This document shows, one piece after another, positions 23,545-33,711 of a DNA stretch of 64,000 nucleotides. The position numbers and the translations under genes are program-made. Origin of the DNA: Marthasterias glacialis (taxonomy: Eukaryota > Echinodermata > Asteroidea > Forcipulatida > Asteriidae); contig OU452230.1 of assembly GCA_911728455.2 (NCBI GenBank), positions 8,106,512 through 8,170,511 on the forward strand. Reading direction: 5' to 3'. How positions within the stretch are numbered: position 1 is the stretch's first letter; each line of letters begins with the position of its first letter. The notes under the pieces were generated by a model, which saw only the letters and a list, made by a program, of their open reading frames with translations, was not told the origin of the DNA and did no database searches.

Positions 23545-23652
23545 CTAGTCAAGTGTCTTGCTCAAGGACACGTGTGTCAAGACCGGGATTCGAACCCACA
23601 ACCTGATAATAACTTGAGTCTAATGAACTAAACCGCTCAGCCACGACATGCC
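23545..23652 (-). mobile_element. tRNA-derived SINE head (family B), truncated
   Basis: Minus strand: GTGGCTGAGCGGTTTAGTTC (A region), GTGGGTTCGAATCCCGGTCT (B box), then TGTCCTTGAGCAAGACACTT. It is cut off at the minisatellite. Confidence 0.7.
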
Positions 23653-23654
23653 AT

Positions 23655-24795
23655 AGGCACAGGGACTAGGTTTTTGGCACAGGGCCTACTGTGCCTATTG
23701 GATAATCCAGCATGTATGTCATATTTTAAGGTTGGGGTACCTTTAATTCAAGTCACTGATTACAAACTGTACAGGTTTCTTGTTGCTTTCCTCATAATGT
23801 TGTACCTTTTTCGATTATGAAAAAACCCCACAAACAATAACAAAAAAACGGACAGCTGGGACAGGGACTTTCCAAGGAAATACAAACAGTTGCTCACCTT
23901 GACTTACAGCTGAACCAAGCAAGGGAAAGGCTTCAGAATGGTATCTAGAGTCACGCATCCATCACTCATGTGTTGAGCATTTGACTCGGAGGAAGGCCCT
24001 TTTGGCTAAAAATGTCTTGCAACTTGATTCTCATTAATGGCAATAGGTCATGCTTGGAAAATTGACACATCCTGTTAGTCACAAAAAAAACGCCTTCTAC
24101 ATTATTGAATATTGCTTATGTAAGATTCGGACAATTTCAAGCACGGTATAACAATTTCAAAGGCTTGATTGATTGAGATCTTTCCAATGGACCTTAAACG
24201 AAGCTTAATTTGGTAAATATCAAGGAGATTTTGAAATATCACTTCTTAGAAAGGAGGAGAACAAACAAGCTTCTCAAGAATGTTTAGAATTGTTTTTTTT
24301 GGTATTGAATGTTAGATTTTTTGGACGATTAGACATAGTATGACAAAAAAACCCCAGAAGATTTAATGTCTGGCATATTTTTAATTATATATAAAAAAGT
24401 GTTTTTTATATAGTGTTTTAATTTAGTTTAGCCATAATTTATTACAGTATTCATAAGGAGTCGTTCAAAAATCAAAGTCGTACCTTTCCTCAGTTTTTAT
24501 CGTTAATTTTTTTTTATGAGAACCAACACCTCAACAGTCCCACTGCATAGACCCCTCATCGCCCCCCCTCCCCAAATACAAATAAAGACTAATCAAATAC
24601 ATTCTAGAAGTTTTCACTTGTACTAAACTCTTTTTACACTGGTTGGCTTTATCATAGCAATCTGCAATAACATTTGTCTCTTTTTGTTTTTAATTAATAA
24701 GAATAATTAAAAGTGCACAAAAAATGTACTCCCTGAAAGAAAAAAACAAAAAAACAAAAAAAACAAAAAAAAACAAACCCAAAACAATTTGTGTG
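23655..24795. other. No gene recognised; AT- and A-rich
   Basis: Contains low-complexity AAAACAAAAAA tracts at 24735-24785, just beyond the candidate poly(A) site, and T-rich tracts. If the real cleavage site is further left, part of this is 3' UTR. Confidence 0.45.
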
Positions 24796-24801
24796 TTTAT
24801 T
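24796..24801 (-). terminator. Candidate poly(A) signal AATAAA for the ADAMTS-type gene
   Basis: The minus strand reads AAATAAACAC 47 bases after the stop codon. Beyond it lies a T/GT-rich stretch (TTGTTTTGGGTTTGTTTTTT) that fits a downstream element. This would give a very short 3' UTR; a longer UTR ending further left is equally possible. Confidence 0.4.
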
Positions 24802-24847
24802 TGACGATTAACGACATCAACTTGTACTGATGGGATGAGCTCTTGTA

Positions 24848-24963
24848 TCATCTGGTGTGACTGAAACATGAGAAACAGCAGTTGTTTCTGTAGTACATGT
24901 AGGTACAGAGGCGCGCTTTGGCGACTTTCTCACAGTACGGGAACTTGTCTCGACAGTCGCTCC
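24848..24963 (-). CDS. PLAC domain and C terminus (terminal coding exon)
   Basis: Two bases complete the split glycine codon of exon e; 37 codons and a TGA stop (24850-24848) follow. The residues show the PLAC (protease and lacunin) pattern of six cysteines: C3, C10, C19, then the C28-C29-x2-C32 cluster, with the typical LCTYMYYRNNCCFSC stretch. The tail after the last cysteine is short (FSHTR). PLAC domains sit at the very C terminus of many ADAMTS, ADAMTSL, papilin and lacunin proteins. The acceptor is CCTGTTTCTGTATCCTCATTAG. Phase and position agree exactly with exon e, which makes this assignment strong despite the small size. Confidence 0.9.
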
Positions 24964-26409
24964 CTAATGAGGATACAGAAACAGGGAGAGAGAACCAAGA
25001 ATGGGTCATTAATAATCATGACACAATGGGGGTTGTTAAGTATAGTGACACTAACAAGCTAATAATGCTCTCAATTTTTTTTTCTTTTAAATTGTCCAGA
25101 GCAGTTTGAGTATTAATGATTCATAATTTTGAAACATGTGTAACGCATTTCCAGGCAAGCGTGTCACCTACCTTTGGTTGAAGGGGTCACAAAGGACATG
25201 TGCATTAATTGGGAGTGTATCTACCCCTAGCAGAAAGGCACAATTCACGTGAATGGTTCTTGACCTATGACCACTGCTTGATATGTGTAGAACTTGCATG
25301 GCAATTTCAGCTCCATACAATCTCCAGTGAGTGATGACACCATTTTGAAAGAGTATGTTTTCCACCACCTTGCATTTCAGAGTCTCTTACTGTTTTTTGT
25401 TTGTTTTGGTAAATCATGTCTAAAAGGGGAGGTTTTTACCCATATCCGACTGCCTGGTAGCAGAACTTAAATACTGTTCCTGCCAAAGCCCATGCAGCGC
25501 TTAATGCTGCATTACAATAAACATTCATTATTTTACTGCAAATAAACATACCCCCACCAAACTGTACACTGTTGGAAATAGTACACAGTTCTCTTTAATG
25601 CAATTCATAAATTTGCCAAGTTCATATCACTAGAAATGGGAGTATAAAGACACCAACTTATTGTTGGTATACAGGTTTTCCAGTGAGTAGGTGTTTTAGT
25701 ACAGCGTTTGTTGTTTGTGTGGTCTATGGGACCTCCCGTAATTAAGCAGATACTGGTAAACCTTTCCTGGGAATAGCCCGAATGGGATGCAAATAGAGGT
25801 ACAACATCTCTGCAAGCTTTTATCACACATTATAGAACTGATATACAGACCCTTGTCATTTGATTGGTGGAACTTGCATCACGTGACATTCACTATTACT
25901 CCAATCCGCACCGGCGATCAGAAAGTCCTATTCACCCATGGGGAATAGTATTTCCCATTCAACAGAGTATTATCGCACCCTACATATTGCGACATTGTTA
26001 GCTGTGCGTCAAGTAATCAAGGTTATAGTGTCTACATGGAGTTGTCCACCTTGTTTAGAAGGGAGTTTTAGAACTCTTAGTGTGTGCGGTGGACAAATTT
26101 CCTTGTCTATTTTGGTGTTTATTGTGGGGGAAAAAAATGACAAGGACCTATGTGTGAGTTAAAACAAATACCGAATGCATTTCGTTCGTGCATTGTTGCA
26201 GGATGTAATCACTCGGTGAAATCTGGCTTTTTCCATTTTCCGAGGTTTTGCCTTGTGAAATGGATTAGTCCAGATTTCACAGAGTGATCATATTCTGCAA
26301 CAATGCACTCACATGCATTCAATATTTGTATACCGTAGCACCCCCACACTCCCCTCACCTTTTTAACAACAGCAAAATGCAACTTGACGAGGCAAGGAGA
26401 TAGACTTAC
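24964..26409 (-). other. Intron between last TSR and PLAC exons
   Basis: GTAAGT...TTAG intron of 1,446 bp. It contains a hairpin-forming element at 26165-26332 and no other recognised structure. An open stretch at 25168-25368 on the same strand has no recognisable domain, and the flanking exons already join in frame without it. Confidence 0.8.
26165..26332. repeat. Hairpin MITE-like element
   Basis: Two arms of about 70 bp are inverted copies (left arm includes GCATTGTTGCAGGATGTAAT, right arm includes its complement with a few changes). They flank a loop of about 25 bp. The outer ends read ACAAATA and TATTTGT. No coding potential. It lies in the last intron. Confidence 0.65.
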
Positions 26410-26557
26410 CTGGTATATTGGTGGTGCATTGTTGTATGTTACATGACTGCGTGGCGGACGGTCTCAACGACTCGTCGCAAAAGACACTCGGATTCATGTT
26501 GGTGTCCAGACACTTCACGTCTCGTTTCCTTTGCCCACCTCCGCATGTTCTTGAACA
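26410..26557 (-). CDS. TSR exon e (last TSR)
   Basis: This 148-bp exon starts in phase 0 and ends in phase 1 (49 codons plus one base). It begins CSRTCGGGQRKRDVKC and has cysteines at 1, 5, 16, 27, 39 and 44, followed by a short linker TTNIP and a split glycine codon. The acceptor is TCCTGTTGCAG and the donor is GTAAGT, a consensus match. Unlike the three exons before it, it does not carry the tryptophan strand of another TSR, as expected when PLAC follows. Confidence 0.93.
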
Positions 26558-27500
26558 CTGCAACAGGAGGTGAAAACCCAAACAGGCAACGTGATAAAAT
26601 CAGGCAGATGAGCTCATCATTTCCCCAATGATTAGAGAATTTTGGAGGAGAAACATGCCTTAGGGCGACTGACACTTCAGTAACATCTTAGGGCTTTCAA
26701 CCTGTGATCTGTGATCTGTTTTTTTCCTTTAATATCTGTTTTTTTTCCACAAATCTAGCCTTCACTATTTCTTGAGTGGCATGATCTGGCTATGGCTATG
26801 GCTAGATGGCTAGAAAGGCTGATTCTTCAACGCTGTCGCTACAGCCATAGCCAAAGCAAGAATCACAGCCTTAAATCTAATTCTCTGGTTTTCCATCTAT
26901 AGTCTTTAGACTCTGTAAATTGAATAGCTCCTCTAAAATAAAACACCCTGGAAGTTTAGAAGTTTCAATCTAGTCTAGAGTAGACTGCTACCCATGTCAC
27001 TGAATTATAAAACAACAATTATGATCACGCCCTTGTTACAGGATAACTTTGAAATTAGCCTGTAGTCAATCTGGTACCATACCATCTGTGTGAGGCAGTG
27101 GCAAACCTAGGGGGAAGCCTCAGGGGGCTCAAGGGCCTGCAAATTTTTTTCAAAAGTGGTTTTATTCTATTTCTAATTTTGGGTGAACAAAGAATTTTGA
27201 CTGGAGCGGGATGTGAACCTGTGACTTCCGGCTTAAAGTACCGACACTCTGTTTCTCTCTTTTTCAAAGAGAGAGAAATTAAAAGCAAAGGGGAAATTGT
27301 TACCAAAAGGAGCTTTTAGGGCCTTGAAATGGGGGGGGGGGGGGCCGAAAGTTTAGCATGCCCTGAAAACATGCTGCTCTGCATTTGTGAGACATTTTAT
27401 ATTTCACTATCCTCTATCCCCTATGCCCGTTGAAGGCAGAATTTAATTCCCAGCCCCCTAAAAAAAAAGAGAGTCTTTCAATGCTGGAGTCTCCATTTAC
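26558..27500 (-). other. Intron between TSR exons d and e
   Basis: 943-bp intron. It holds an imperfect inverted repeat around 26780-26862 (GGCTATGGCTATGGC against GCCATAGCC) and a repeat with a tRNA-like B-box region (27095-27465). Confidence 0.8.
27095..27465. repeat. Dispersed repeat with tRNA-like segment (family D)
   Basis: Around 27203-27250 the minus strand contains a B-box-like CAGGTTCACATCCCGC preceded by an A-box-like stretch, suggesting a decayed tRNA-derived SINE. The blocks AAAGGGGAAATTGTTACCAA (about 27287) and GAAGGCAGAATTTAATTCCC (about 27433) recur with small changes near 54395 and 54533, so this is a multi-copy family. It includes a poly-G run at 27330-27345. Confidence 0.5.
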
Positions 27501-27677
27501 CTGAGTCCAATCTGAGTTGAACCACATGGACACACAATCCTTGAGTTTACAGGACTGTGTGTTAGATGGCTTAGGCTTCATGGAACACTGCTCTTCGTTG
27601 ACGACGATGTGAGGCTCATCGGCACCGGCACAGAGCACCATACGAGTCTGGGTACCATCACCACACTCTTCAGAACA
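27501..27677 (-). CDS. TSR exon d
   Basis: This 177-bp exon has phase 0/0 and 59 codons. It begins CSEECGDGTQTRMVLC, has cysteines at 1, 5, 16, 31, 43 and 48, and ends MWFNSDWTQ with tryptophans 52 and 57. The acceptor follows a strong pyrimidine tract (CTCTCTTTCTATCCCTATTAG) and the donor is GTAAAT. A dispersed repeat in the following intron ends only about 40 bp from this donor. Confidence 0.92.
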
Positions 27678-28454
27678 CTAATAGGGATAGAAAGAGAGAA
27701 AGGGGATAAGGGAATACTGTAACATATCAATTTGTTAGCACTCATTTTCAAACGTTAATTAACACAGTCACTGATTTTTTTTCGCTATGGGAGTCGCCAT
27801 CAAAAACTGCGCCTCGATGACATTTTTTGTACAAAACTAAAAAAAGGAGCAACACTTTGACTTCTCAGAAGAATATAAGGAAGACAACATAATTCTACAT
27901 CAAGCTGATATAAAATATTGAATCTTTTAGGATTTCTATTGTGTTTTAGAAGAATTTATCACCATTTTGTGTGAAAAATGGTTGTTTTCAGTAAACCCAA
28001 GTCTTTTTAACACACTATTAGTGCAAACAGCTCCACCATGTGACCTTCTTAAAAAAAGTGTCGTGAAAATGTTGCTCTTTTGTGGGAAACTTCAGAAACA
28101 ATCAAGACACACAATCCATGATGAAACCTTAAGGAAATTTCTTTGCTTGCGAGTTTGCTTGAAGAAAAATTCATTTTCCCATGCACTCGTGGAGTAAAAA
28201 AAAATGTTTTAGCACGTCTGCGTCGCATATGCAACTCATCCTTTGGCCTCATTTCATATGGGATGCAGAAGCGCAACATTTTTCCATGTTCCACTCTCGC
28301 TTGTGGGCCAACTAAAAATACTTGCTCGCTTGTGGGATAACTTAAAATATTTGCTCTTCACAATGTTTCACAAATACTATCTGCCCAGCTTCATTTATTT
28401 TTCCAATGACTGTTCCCCCATGTTTTCAAACTGTGGCAAAACATGTTCAAATAC
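27678..28454 (-). other. Intron between TSR exons c and d
   Basis: 777-bp intron. Its first part carries the dispersed repeat at 27766-27975. The rest (27976-28454) shows two short related blocks with TTGCTCGCTTGTGGG but no recognised family. Confidence 0.8.
27766..27975 (+). repeat. Dispersed repeat, inverted partner at 61113-61275
   Basis: The segment with GCCATCAAAAACTGCGCCTC, a GGAGCAAC..TTTGACTT block and GAATTTATCACCATTTTGTG is found in reverse complement at 61113-61275. Both copies lie in introns of the same gene. No terminal repeats or coding content recognised. Confidence 0.6.
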
Positions 28455-28628
28455 CTGGTTCCATTCCGACGTCAGCCACACCGCACCACAGGGCATGTTG
28501 TTACATGTTCTTGACGTTCTCGGTTTAGTGATAGTGTTGCACTCATCGTCCTGTAAGACTTCAGTACTGCCTTCTGTTGAGCAGACGACATAACGACTCT
28601 TGTGTCCTCCGCCACATTCTGCTGAACA
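28455..28628 (-). CDS. TSR exon c
   Basis: This 174-bp exon has phase 0/0 and 58 codons. It begins CSAECGGGHKSRYVVC and has cysteines at 1, 5, 16, 30, 42 and 47. It ends with the tryptophan strand of the following repeat (W51, W56, ...TSEWNQ). The acceptor is TTCTCTTCCACAG; the donor GTATTT is a weak but valid GT. The length and the cut at the first cysteine match the neighbouring exons, so these repeats probably arose by exon duplication. Confidence 0.92.
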
Positions 28629-29334
28629 CTGTGGAAGAGAAACAGTCCGCCAAATTTGAAAAAAAGTTTGTTCTACTTATCCTTCTCAAGGGGAAAAAAA
28701 TATCTATGACAAAGAGAACCAGTCCTTCAGGAGAGAAAAATTCAGCCATTAACTTTGAGTTTCATCTTATTTGGTGTTATTATTTCTTCAGAGAGGACAG
28801 GCGCACCATGGTGTGGTGAGACCACTGAAGTGCCTACTGCTAATTACAAGCTATACGAACTGAGATACTGTCACCTGAGTCTAGCTTAGTGTTCTTGATA
28901 TCAATCTGCTGCATATTGCAGAAGGTTTTACATCATGGGTGTAGGTAGGGCATTTTCTTTGGGGAGGGTGTTTGGAAGCCAGTTCACTGATATTCTCCAC
29001 TATAAATCAAGAATGACAAGCACTACCAGCATGGAACCCTGCTGTATTCAATAATGTCAAAGCAACAAACTCTTTTTTTTTGCAAATGAGTGTGATCAAA
29101 GGAAAAATGACTGAATTTCAGTCCGGATGTTCTTGATCTATGTCCTTGCTTGAGTGCTTCATTACCAACCTAGGCACAAAATGCCCGTTCACTACACCCC
29201 TGGTTACATTCCAACCCAAGGTGACTTATGGATATATTTTTGATTTTTGTTTTTTTAAAGAAAATACTTCATTATTTTATGAGTATGCATCAGTGAAGGA
29301 TGAAGCTGCCAAATGAATACCAGAAACAACTCAC
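28629..29334 (-). other. Intron between TSR exons b and c
   Basis: 706-bp intron with normal splice signals. I see no repeat, RNA or regulatory element in it. Confidence 0.8.
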
Positions 29335-29508
29335 CAGATCATTCCATTCTGAGACAAACCAATTGCTGATGCAGGGGCCCATGTCGCATGTCTCCTGACT
29401 GGAGGGTTTGGTCTTACCAGCGCACTCACTCTCATCAAGCTCCTCTTGCTCATCATTGATGCACGTCACGTCTCGATGACGTCTGCCCTCGCTACAAGGC
29501 ACATCACA
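29335..29508 (-). CDS. TSR exon b
   Basis: This 174-bp exon has phase 0 at both ends and 58 codons. It starts exactly at the first cysteine of the TSR (CDVPCSEGRRHRDVTC) and ends after the tryptophan strand of the next one (W50, W55, ...EWNDL). Cysteines are at 1, 5, 16, 29, 41 and 46. The usual CGxG is CSEG here, so the glycine after the second cysteine is serine, a tolerated variation. The donor is GTGAGT. The acceptor is unusual: its polypyrimidine tract is a pure (CT)n microsatellite running straight into CAG. Joined after exon a it completes TAWKTGEWGE-CDVPC, a normal TSR. Confidence 0.92.
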
Positions 29509-29511
29509 CTG

Positions 29512-29534
29512 AGAGAGAGAGAGAGAGAGAGAGA
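29512..29534. repeat. (GA)n / (CT)n microsatellite at a splice acceptor
   Basis: About 12 GA units directly abut the acceptor of TSR exon b. On the transcribed sense strand they form its polypyrimidine tract. Confidence 0.85.
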
Positions 29535-30060
29535 TAAAAAGGAAATTTTTGTAAGAATTGGTCGTCCTCAAAGAGACAGTGGTCACACTGAACACAGCCT
29601 TAATGCAGGGATGGGTATATTTGGAAACAAGAGTAAATTTACCCGATTCTTACCAGAAGGCGGGTGGTTTTGGGGCAGTAAAATGGGAAGAAAACACAAG
29701 TAATTAAGTTATAAAACAGTATTATTTATTATAGGTAAATATCATTATAGGTTTTGCGAAGAGAAAGTATATTTTTATCTTCAAGTTTTCAATAAAAAAA
29801 TAACAAATGTAACCAACCTGTGATAATTTTAGTGAAATCAATGAGAAACGATTTATGTTTTTTTTCCCAGAGATTTTGTGCACATTCCACACATCAAGCT
29901 TATTTAGATTGTGGCTACTGAAAAAACAAATGGCAAATTCCGATCTTCACATGTTATTTCCTTGAGTTTGACAGTATTTTAGGTGGAATATTTTTCTGGA
30001 AGATTGGTACTTAGATATGAATTCTATAATCATAAAGTTTTAGACTCAATTTGTTATATT
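29535..30060. other. No element recognised
   Basis: Intronic AT-rich sequence. Confidence 0.4.
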
Positions 30061-30335
30061 TAGCCCCATTCCGTCTGAAGATGCTCATAGACAGATGATT
30101 ATACTCAAATGCACAATAATACCCAAAACCAAATTGATCTGGAATGCTCCTTGGCCACAGCTTGTAGCATTTTATTTGAGTGATTTTCAACCACAACCAC
30201 CGTAATACCAAACTATGGGAAGTACAAATTTAACCCCATTCCGTCTGAAGATGCTCATGGAGAGATGAATATATAACAACACAGATTTGCTCAGTGTCTT
30301 CCAAAATCACAACACAAATCAAAACAAATACATCC
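30061..30335 (+). repeat. Dispersed repeat, two adjacent copies
   Basis: CCCCATTCCGTCTGAAGATG-CTCAT occurs at 30063 and 30234. The second copy continues through AACAACACAGATTTGCTCAG and AATCAAAACAAATACAT. A third copy is at 36725-36850. Confidence 0.6.
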
Positions 30336-30493
30336 TTCTTCTAAAGAAACATTAGAAAATGGAAAATTCTTGTTTGCCGAGACATATCCTGTAGATATTT
30401 TTTGTCGATTTTGTTAAGTTGTGTTAAAACCCCAAATTGTCATTATAACGATATTGATCTAGCTTAGTGATGTTGAAGCTTTGCATGGTGTGA

Positions 30494-30718
30494 AGGATAA
30501 TAATTAACTATAACCAGTTAACTAGTAGTAAACTTGTGGGTATTTTAACTTTAACAATGTATAAATCTCTTTTGGGAGGAGTGGTGGCTCTGAAAAGAGC
30601 CGGTGTGGTCTTTTCAGAGCCACCACTCCTACTAAAAGAGATTTATACATGGTTAAAGTTAAAATACTCACAAGTTTACTACCGGTACTAGTCTACTAGT
30701 TATAGTTACTTATTATCG
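30494..30718. repeat. 225-bp near-perfect palindrome with histone-type 3' end signals
   Basis: Arms of about 105 bp are reverse complements with few differences and almost no loop (centre near 30603). On the minus strand, 30601-30586 reads GGCTCTTTTCAGAGCC, the canonical replication-dependent histone mRNA stem-loop. It is followed by ACCA and, 12 bases on, AAAAGAGAT, which resembles the histone downstream element bound by U7 snRNA. The other arm (30607-30638, plus strand) has the same arrangement with one base of the stem lost. No histone coding sequence is near. It could be a MITE that captured a histone 3' end, or an inverted duplication of one. Confidence 0.8.
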
Positions 30719-30844
30719 ATCTGGCTAATTGTCATTCAAGCATTATTTTCGCTTGAAATGTCTTTGAGACAGAAACATGAAAACCTTTCACAAGTTTATA
30801 CTCTAACTCAATCAATCTTGGCCAAGTTTCCTGTATACATGTAA

Positions 30845-31042
30845 ATTATCAATTGTGTGTACTAATGTGTGTTGTTGCTTTGATTGTATTTTTAAGATGT
30901 ACTAGTATCCGTAATGGATATTTTTTTAGCGTGTTTTTACTATTATGTACTTTTAGTCATTTTATTGTTCAGCGCATTTGAACAAACTTTATTTGGAATT
31001 TGCGCTTTATAAATGAATAAATTATTATTATTATTCGTACTT
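30845..31042 (+). mobile_element. LINE-type 3' end with (ATT)n tail
   Basis: TTTGCGCTTTATAAATGAAT followed by AAATTATTATTATTATT is the usual 3' terminus of CR1-like or related non-LTR elements. The upstream part is T-rich with AGCGCATTTGAAC. No coding sequence remains. Confidence 0.45.
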
Positions 31043-32377
31043 GACGTATGACTACCAATGAAACACAAGAAAGAATCTGAAGGAGTTGAACATACACAGT
31101 GCCCACAGCTGTGGGAATGAGTTTAAACTATTTATATATAAAAAACAAACATCACGAATGAAATAGTCCCCAGGCTAAGACAAGCCTGGAACTTGAAGGT
31201 TTCTTTTTATAGACTACAACCATCAGTTTTTCAAGTGTTGGAAATGTTTGCAGCACTGTAATAACAGATGTTGAGTTCATATGACGTTTTGAGATTAGGA
31301 AATCCTCGTCCATGAAAAAAAAAAAAAAAGCCAGTCTAGACTCGCTCCGCTTTTTTGACATGTAGTTAACGATAAACTTGACAACACTTTTTTCCCTCTC
31401 CTCAGTCACGTAGTTGGGTCTAAGTCAAGGAAACAATAGGTTAGGCACATACGATCACAAGTCACATATGATTAACCAAGGAAGGCTTTCATTCTTATCC
31501 AGGAATATGTGCTCCTCAAGGGGGGTGGGGGGGGGGCGAGTAGAGGGGAGTAAGAAAGATTAGAGATTGGGGACGAGATGTGTCCAAAATAGTCTGACAG
31601 GTAGCAAAACAAGAGTGGAGCGAAAAACAACTTGGGGGGTACAGTCGGTGGCACCCTGTCTCTATGCAGAAGCACACTCGGATGTGGAGCCACAGATAGT
31701 CAAATTGCTTCAAGATAAACACTAAATAAAAACAAATGTTCACAGCTGAGCTGTCAAATTCACTCATGCTCTTGATTGTTGAACAAAAACTTTTCTCTCC
31801 CCCTCTTCCCCTCTCTCTCTCTCTCGCAGTGTCAAATTAATTGGCAGGAACTTTGCTTTTAATGTGTTTTCAATGCGCTGACGCTCAATCAGTTATCTCC
31901 AATCTTTAATTCGGTTGGAGAGGTGTGAAGGTGATTTATTTGAATGTTCTTGTGATGAAACCAAGGATGCCACAAGGGCAAACATAAAAGACAAAATAAA
32001 GGGTTTGTACTGGATAAAAAGAAAATAATATTTTCAATTCTGACTGATAATCAATTCCATACCATTAATTTTATACCAACAGAGAAATTTTTTCATCTGG
32101 AATTCTGTCCAAGTCGGACATAGCATTAAAAGACCCACAAAATCACTCTTGCTTATTTCAATTGGTGCGATCGCAATAAGCCTGATGTGCAGTGCAATCC
32201 CTGAAAAAACATCACCCGTTATTTATTGTTTTCTCTAAAACCTGACCTTCAAACTCAATGAATTCACAGGTTGGTTGTATGGTGTGTTTATTGAAAACTG
32301 CAGAATAGGAATTATAACTTACTCCTCCAAAACCCAATGATGTACTTTCCATTTTATCACTGTATTTTGGTGGCAAT
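31043..32377. other. No element recognised
   Basis: Intronic. Contains poly-A (31315-31328), a G-rich stretch (31519-31537) and a CT-rich microsatellite (31808-31826). Confidence 0.4.
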
Positions 32378-32380
32378 CAG

Positions 32381-32574
32381 GGCCCAATTTCATACAACTG
32401 CTTAAGCAGACGATAGTGCTTAATGATTTCCCGCCAATAGCAAAACTGAGCAGGAAACCAGTCACAGACGGTACATGTGACATGGTATTTTGGCTGGTAA
32501 CCTTATTCTGGTAAGCAAAATTATTTTGCGCTTAAATCTGTTTTTTATGCTTTAAGCAGCTCTACAATTTGGCC
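32381..32574. mobile_element. Palindromic MITE, GGCCCAATTTCAT family, with CAG duplication
   Basis: Ends GGCCCAATTTCATAC and TACAATTTGGCC, flanked on both sides by CAG (32378-32380, 32575-32577). The inner CTGCTTAAGCAG and TTTAAGCAGC are the family's AAGCA motifs. Confidence 0.8.
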
Positions 32575-32741
32575 CAGGTAAGAACTAAAAATCTCATGAA
32601 CAATCTGAACCCCTCTTCCATGATAAATGATCTGGCTTTCTATTACATACACTTCATCCTATCAGACGGCCACTCAAGGATCACACAAACATTACTGTTG
32701 AACTGTCCGAGACAGATGCGAACCCACCATGTCAAAACTTA

Positions 32742-33013
32742 GGCCCGTTTTTAACGTTGCGCTCTTTGCCGTGTCAAAATCATTGGAGTTCGGCAACAGC
32801 GCAGTACTGACGCGGCAGTGGTTTCAAATGTTGTGCTTCTGCTGAACTTTGCCACTTTGCACGGCAGGGCCTGTCGAGTCATGGTCGAGCTAAGCCTCTG
32901 CCGGGCCTAATTGCAAAAGTGGTTTCAAACGTTGCCCTCCTACCGTGTTGAATAAAAAAAAAGTCAGAATGTTTGAGTTCGACAAGGCAAGAGAGCGCCG
33001 TTTGAAACGGGCC
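32742..33013. mobile_element. MITE with GGCCCGTTT ends
   Basis: Left end GGCCCGTTTTTAACGTTGCG and right end CGCCGTTTGAAACGGGCC are inverted; similarity continues for about 45 bp (TTTGCCGTGTC..GAGTTCG). 272 bp. A second internal block (GTTTCAAACGTTGCCCTCCT) suggests rearrangement. Confidence 0.7.
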
Positions 33014-33309
33014 CGTATTGCTAACTTGGTGAAAGACATTGATGCTCATCATTTCACTGACCAAACTTCATTTGTCCCTCTTTCAGTTCCCATGAGCAAA
33101 ACATCAATGCCATCAGCACTAATAGGACTTGTCACTTCAAGTGAACACCCTTCATTGGTCATGCTGCATGTGTAGTACTGCATGATGTTACAACATTATT
33201 GTAATATAACACACTCTTCCTGCCAAGACTCGCATCTGTAAGATTGGGGGCTAAAAAGGTTGTCACAGTTCATTCCTCCAGGCCGGGTATTTTATCTTTG
33301 AGAGGGTAA

Positions 33310-33465
33310 GGCCATTTTCATTTTGCAAAGAGCACCTCCATCGGAACATCTTAAAGTCTGTGGGAAACATTTGAAAAGAGCAACAAGGCCAAGACCAGGG
33401 CAACAGAGCCCATGGCCTTCACAGCCTTCATGTAATTTCACTCAAGCCTGTTCCCTCCTATTTGA
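33310..33465 (+). repeat. Dispersed repeat (family GGCACCAAGGC)
   Basis: Matches 40349-40495 over about 150 bp: AAGGCCATTTTCATTTTGC, CATCTTAAAGTCTGTGGGAA, AACAAGGCCAAGACCAGGGC. Confidence 0.55.
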
Positions 33466-33711
33466 GGTTAAAAACCATTCATGCTGCATCCGACGCCTGG
33501 CTCTGAGACCGAGTTGGTGAGTTATATCCTGAAATACACATGTACCACGAAGGAAGAACATCTGTCATAAGACCCTTTTGAAGATGTCAAAAACGATTAA
33601 ATAAGACATTTTCATATAAATAACAAGGGGGAGAATCACCGCTGACAAAAATGTCTGAAACTGGATCCACTTTTTACAAGTCATGTTACAACCTTTTGAT
33701 AACCCCTGGAG

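Noticed and set aside
23343-23552. 69-codon frame with an eight-residue repeat
   Set aside because: A 24-bp minisatellite is open in frame by arithmetic; nothing suggests expression.
25168-25368. Minus-strand open stretch in the last intron ending before a GTAGGT
   Set aside because: It has a possible donor, but no recognisable domain and no clear acceptor. The TSR and PLAC exons on both sides join perfectly without it.
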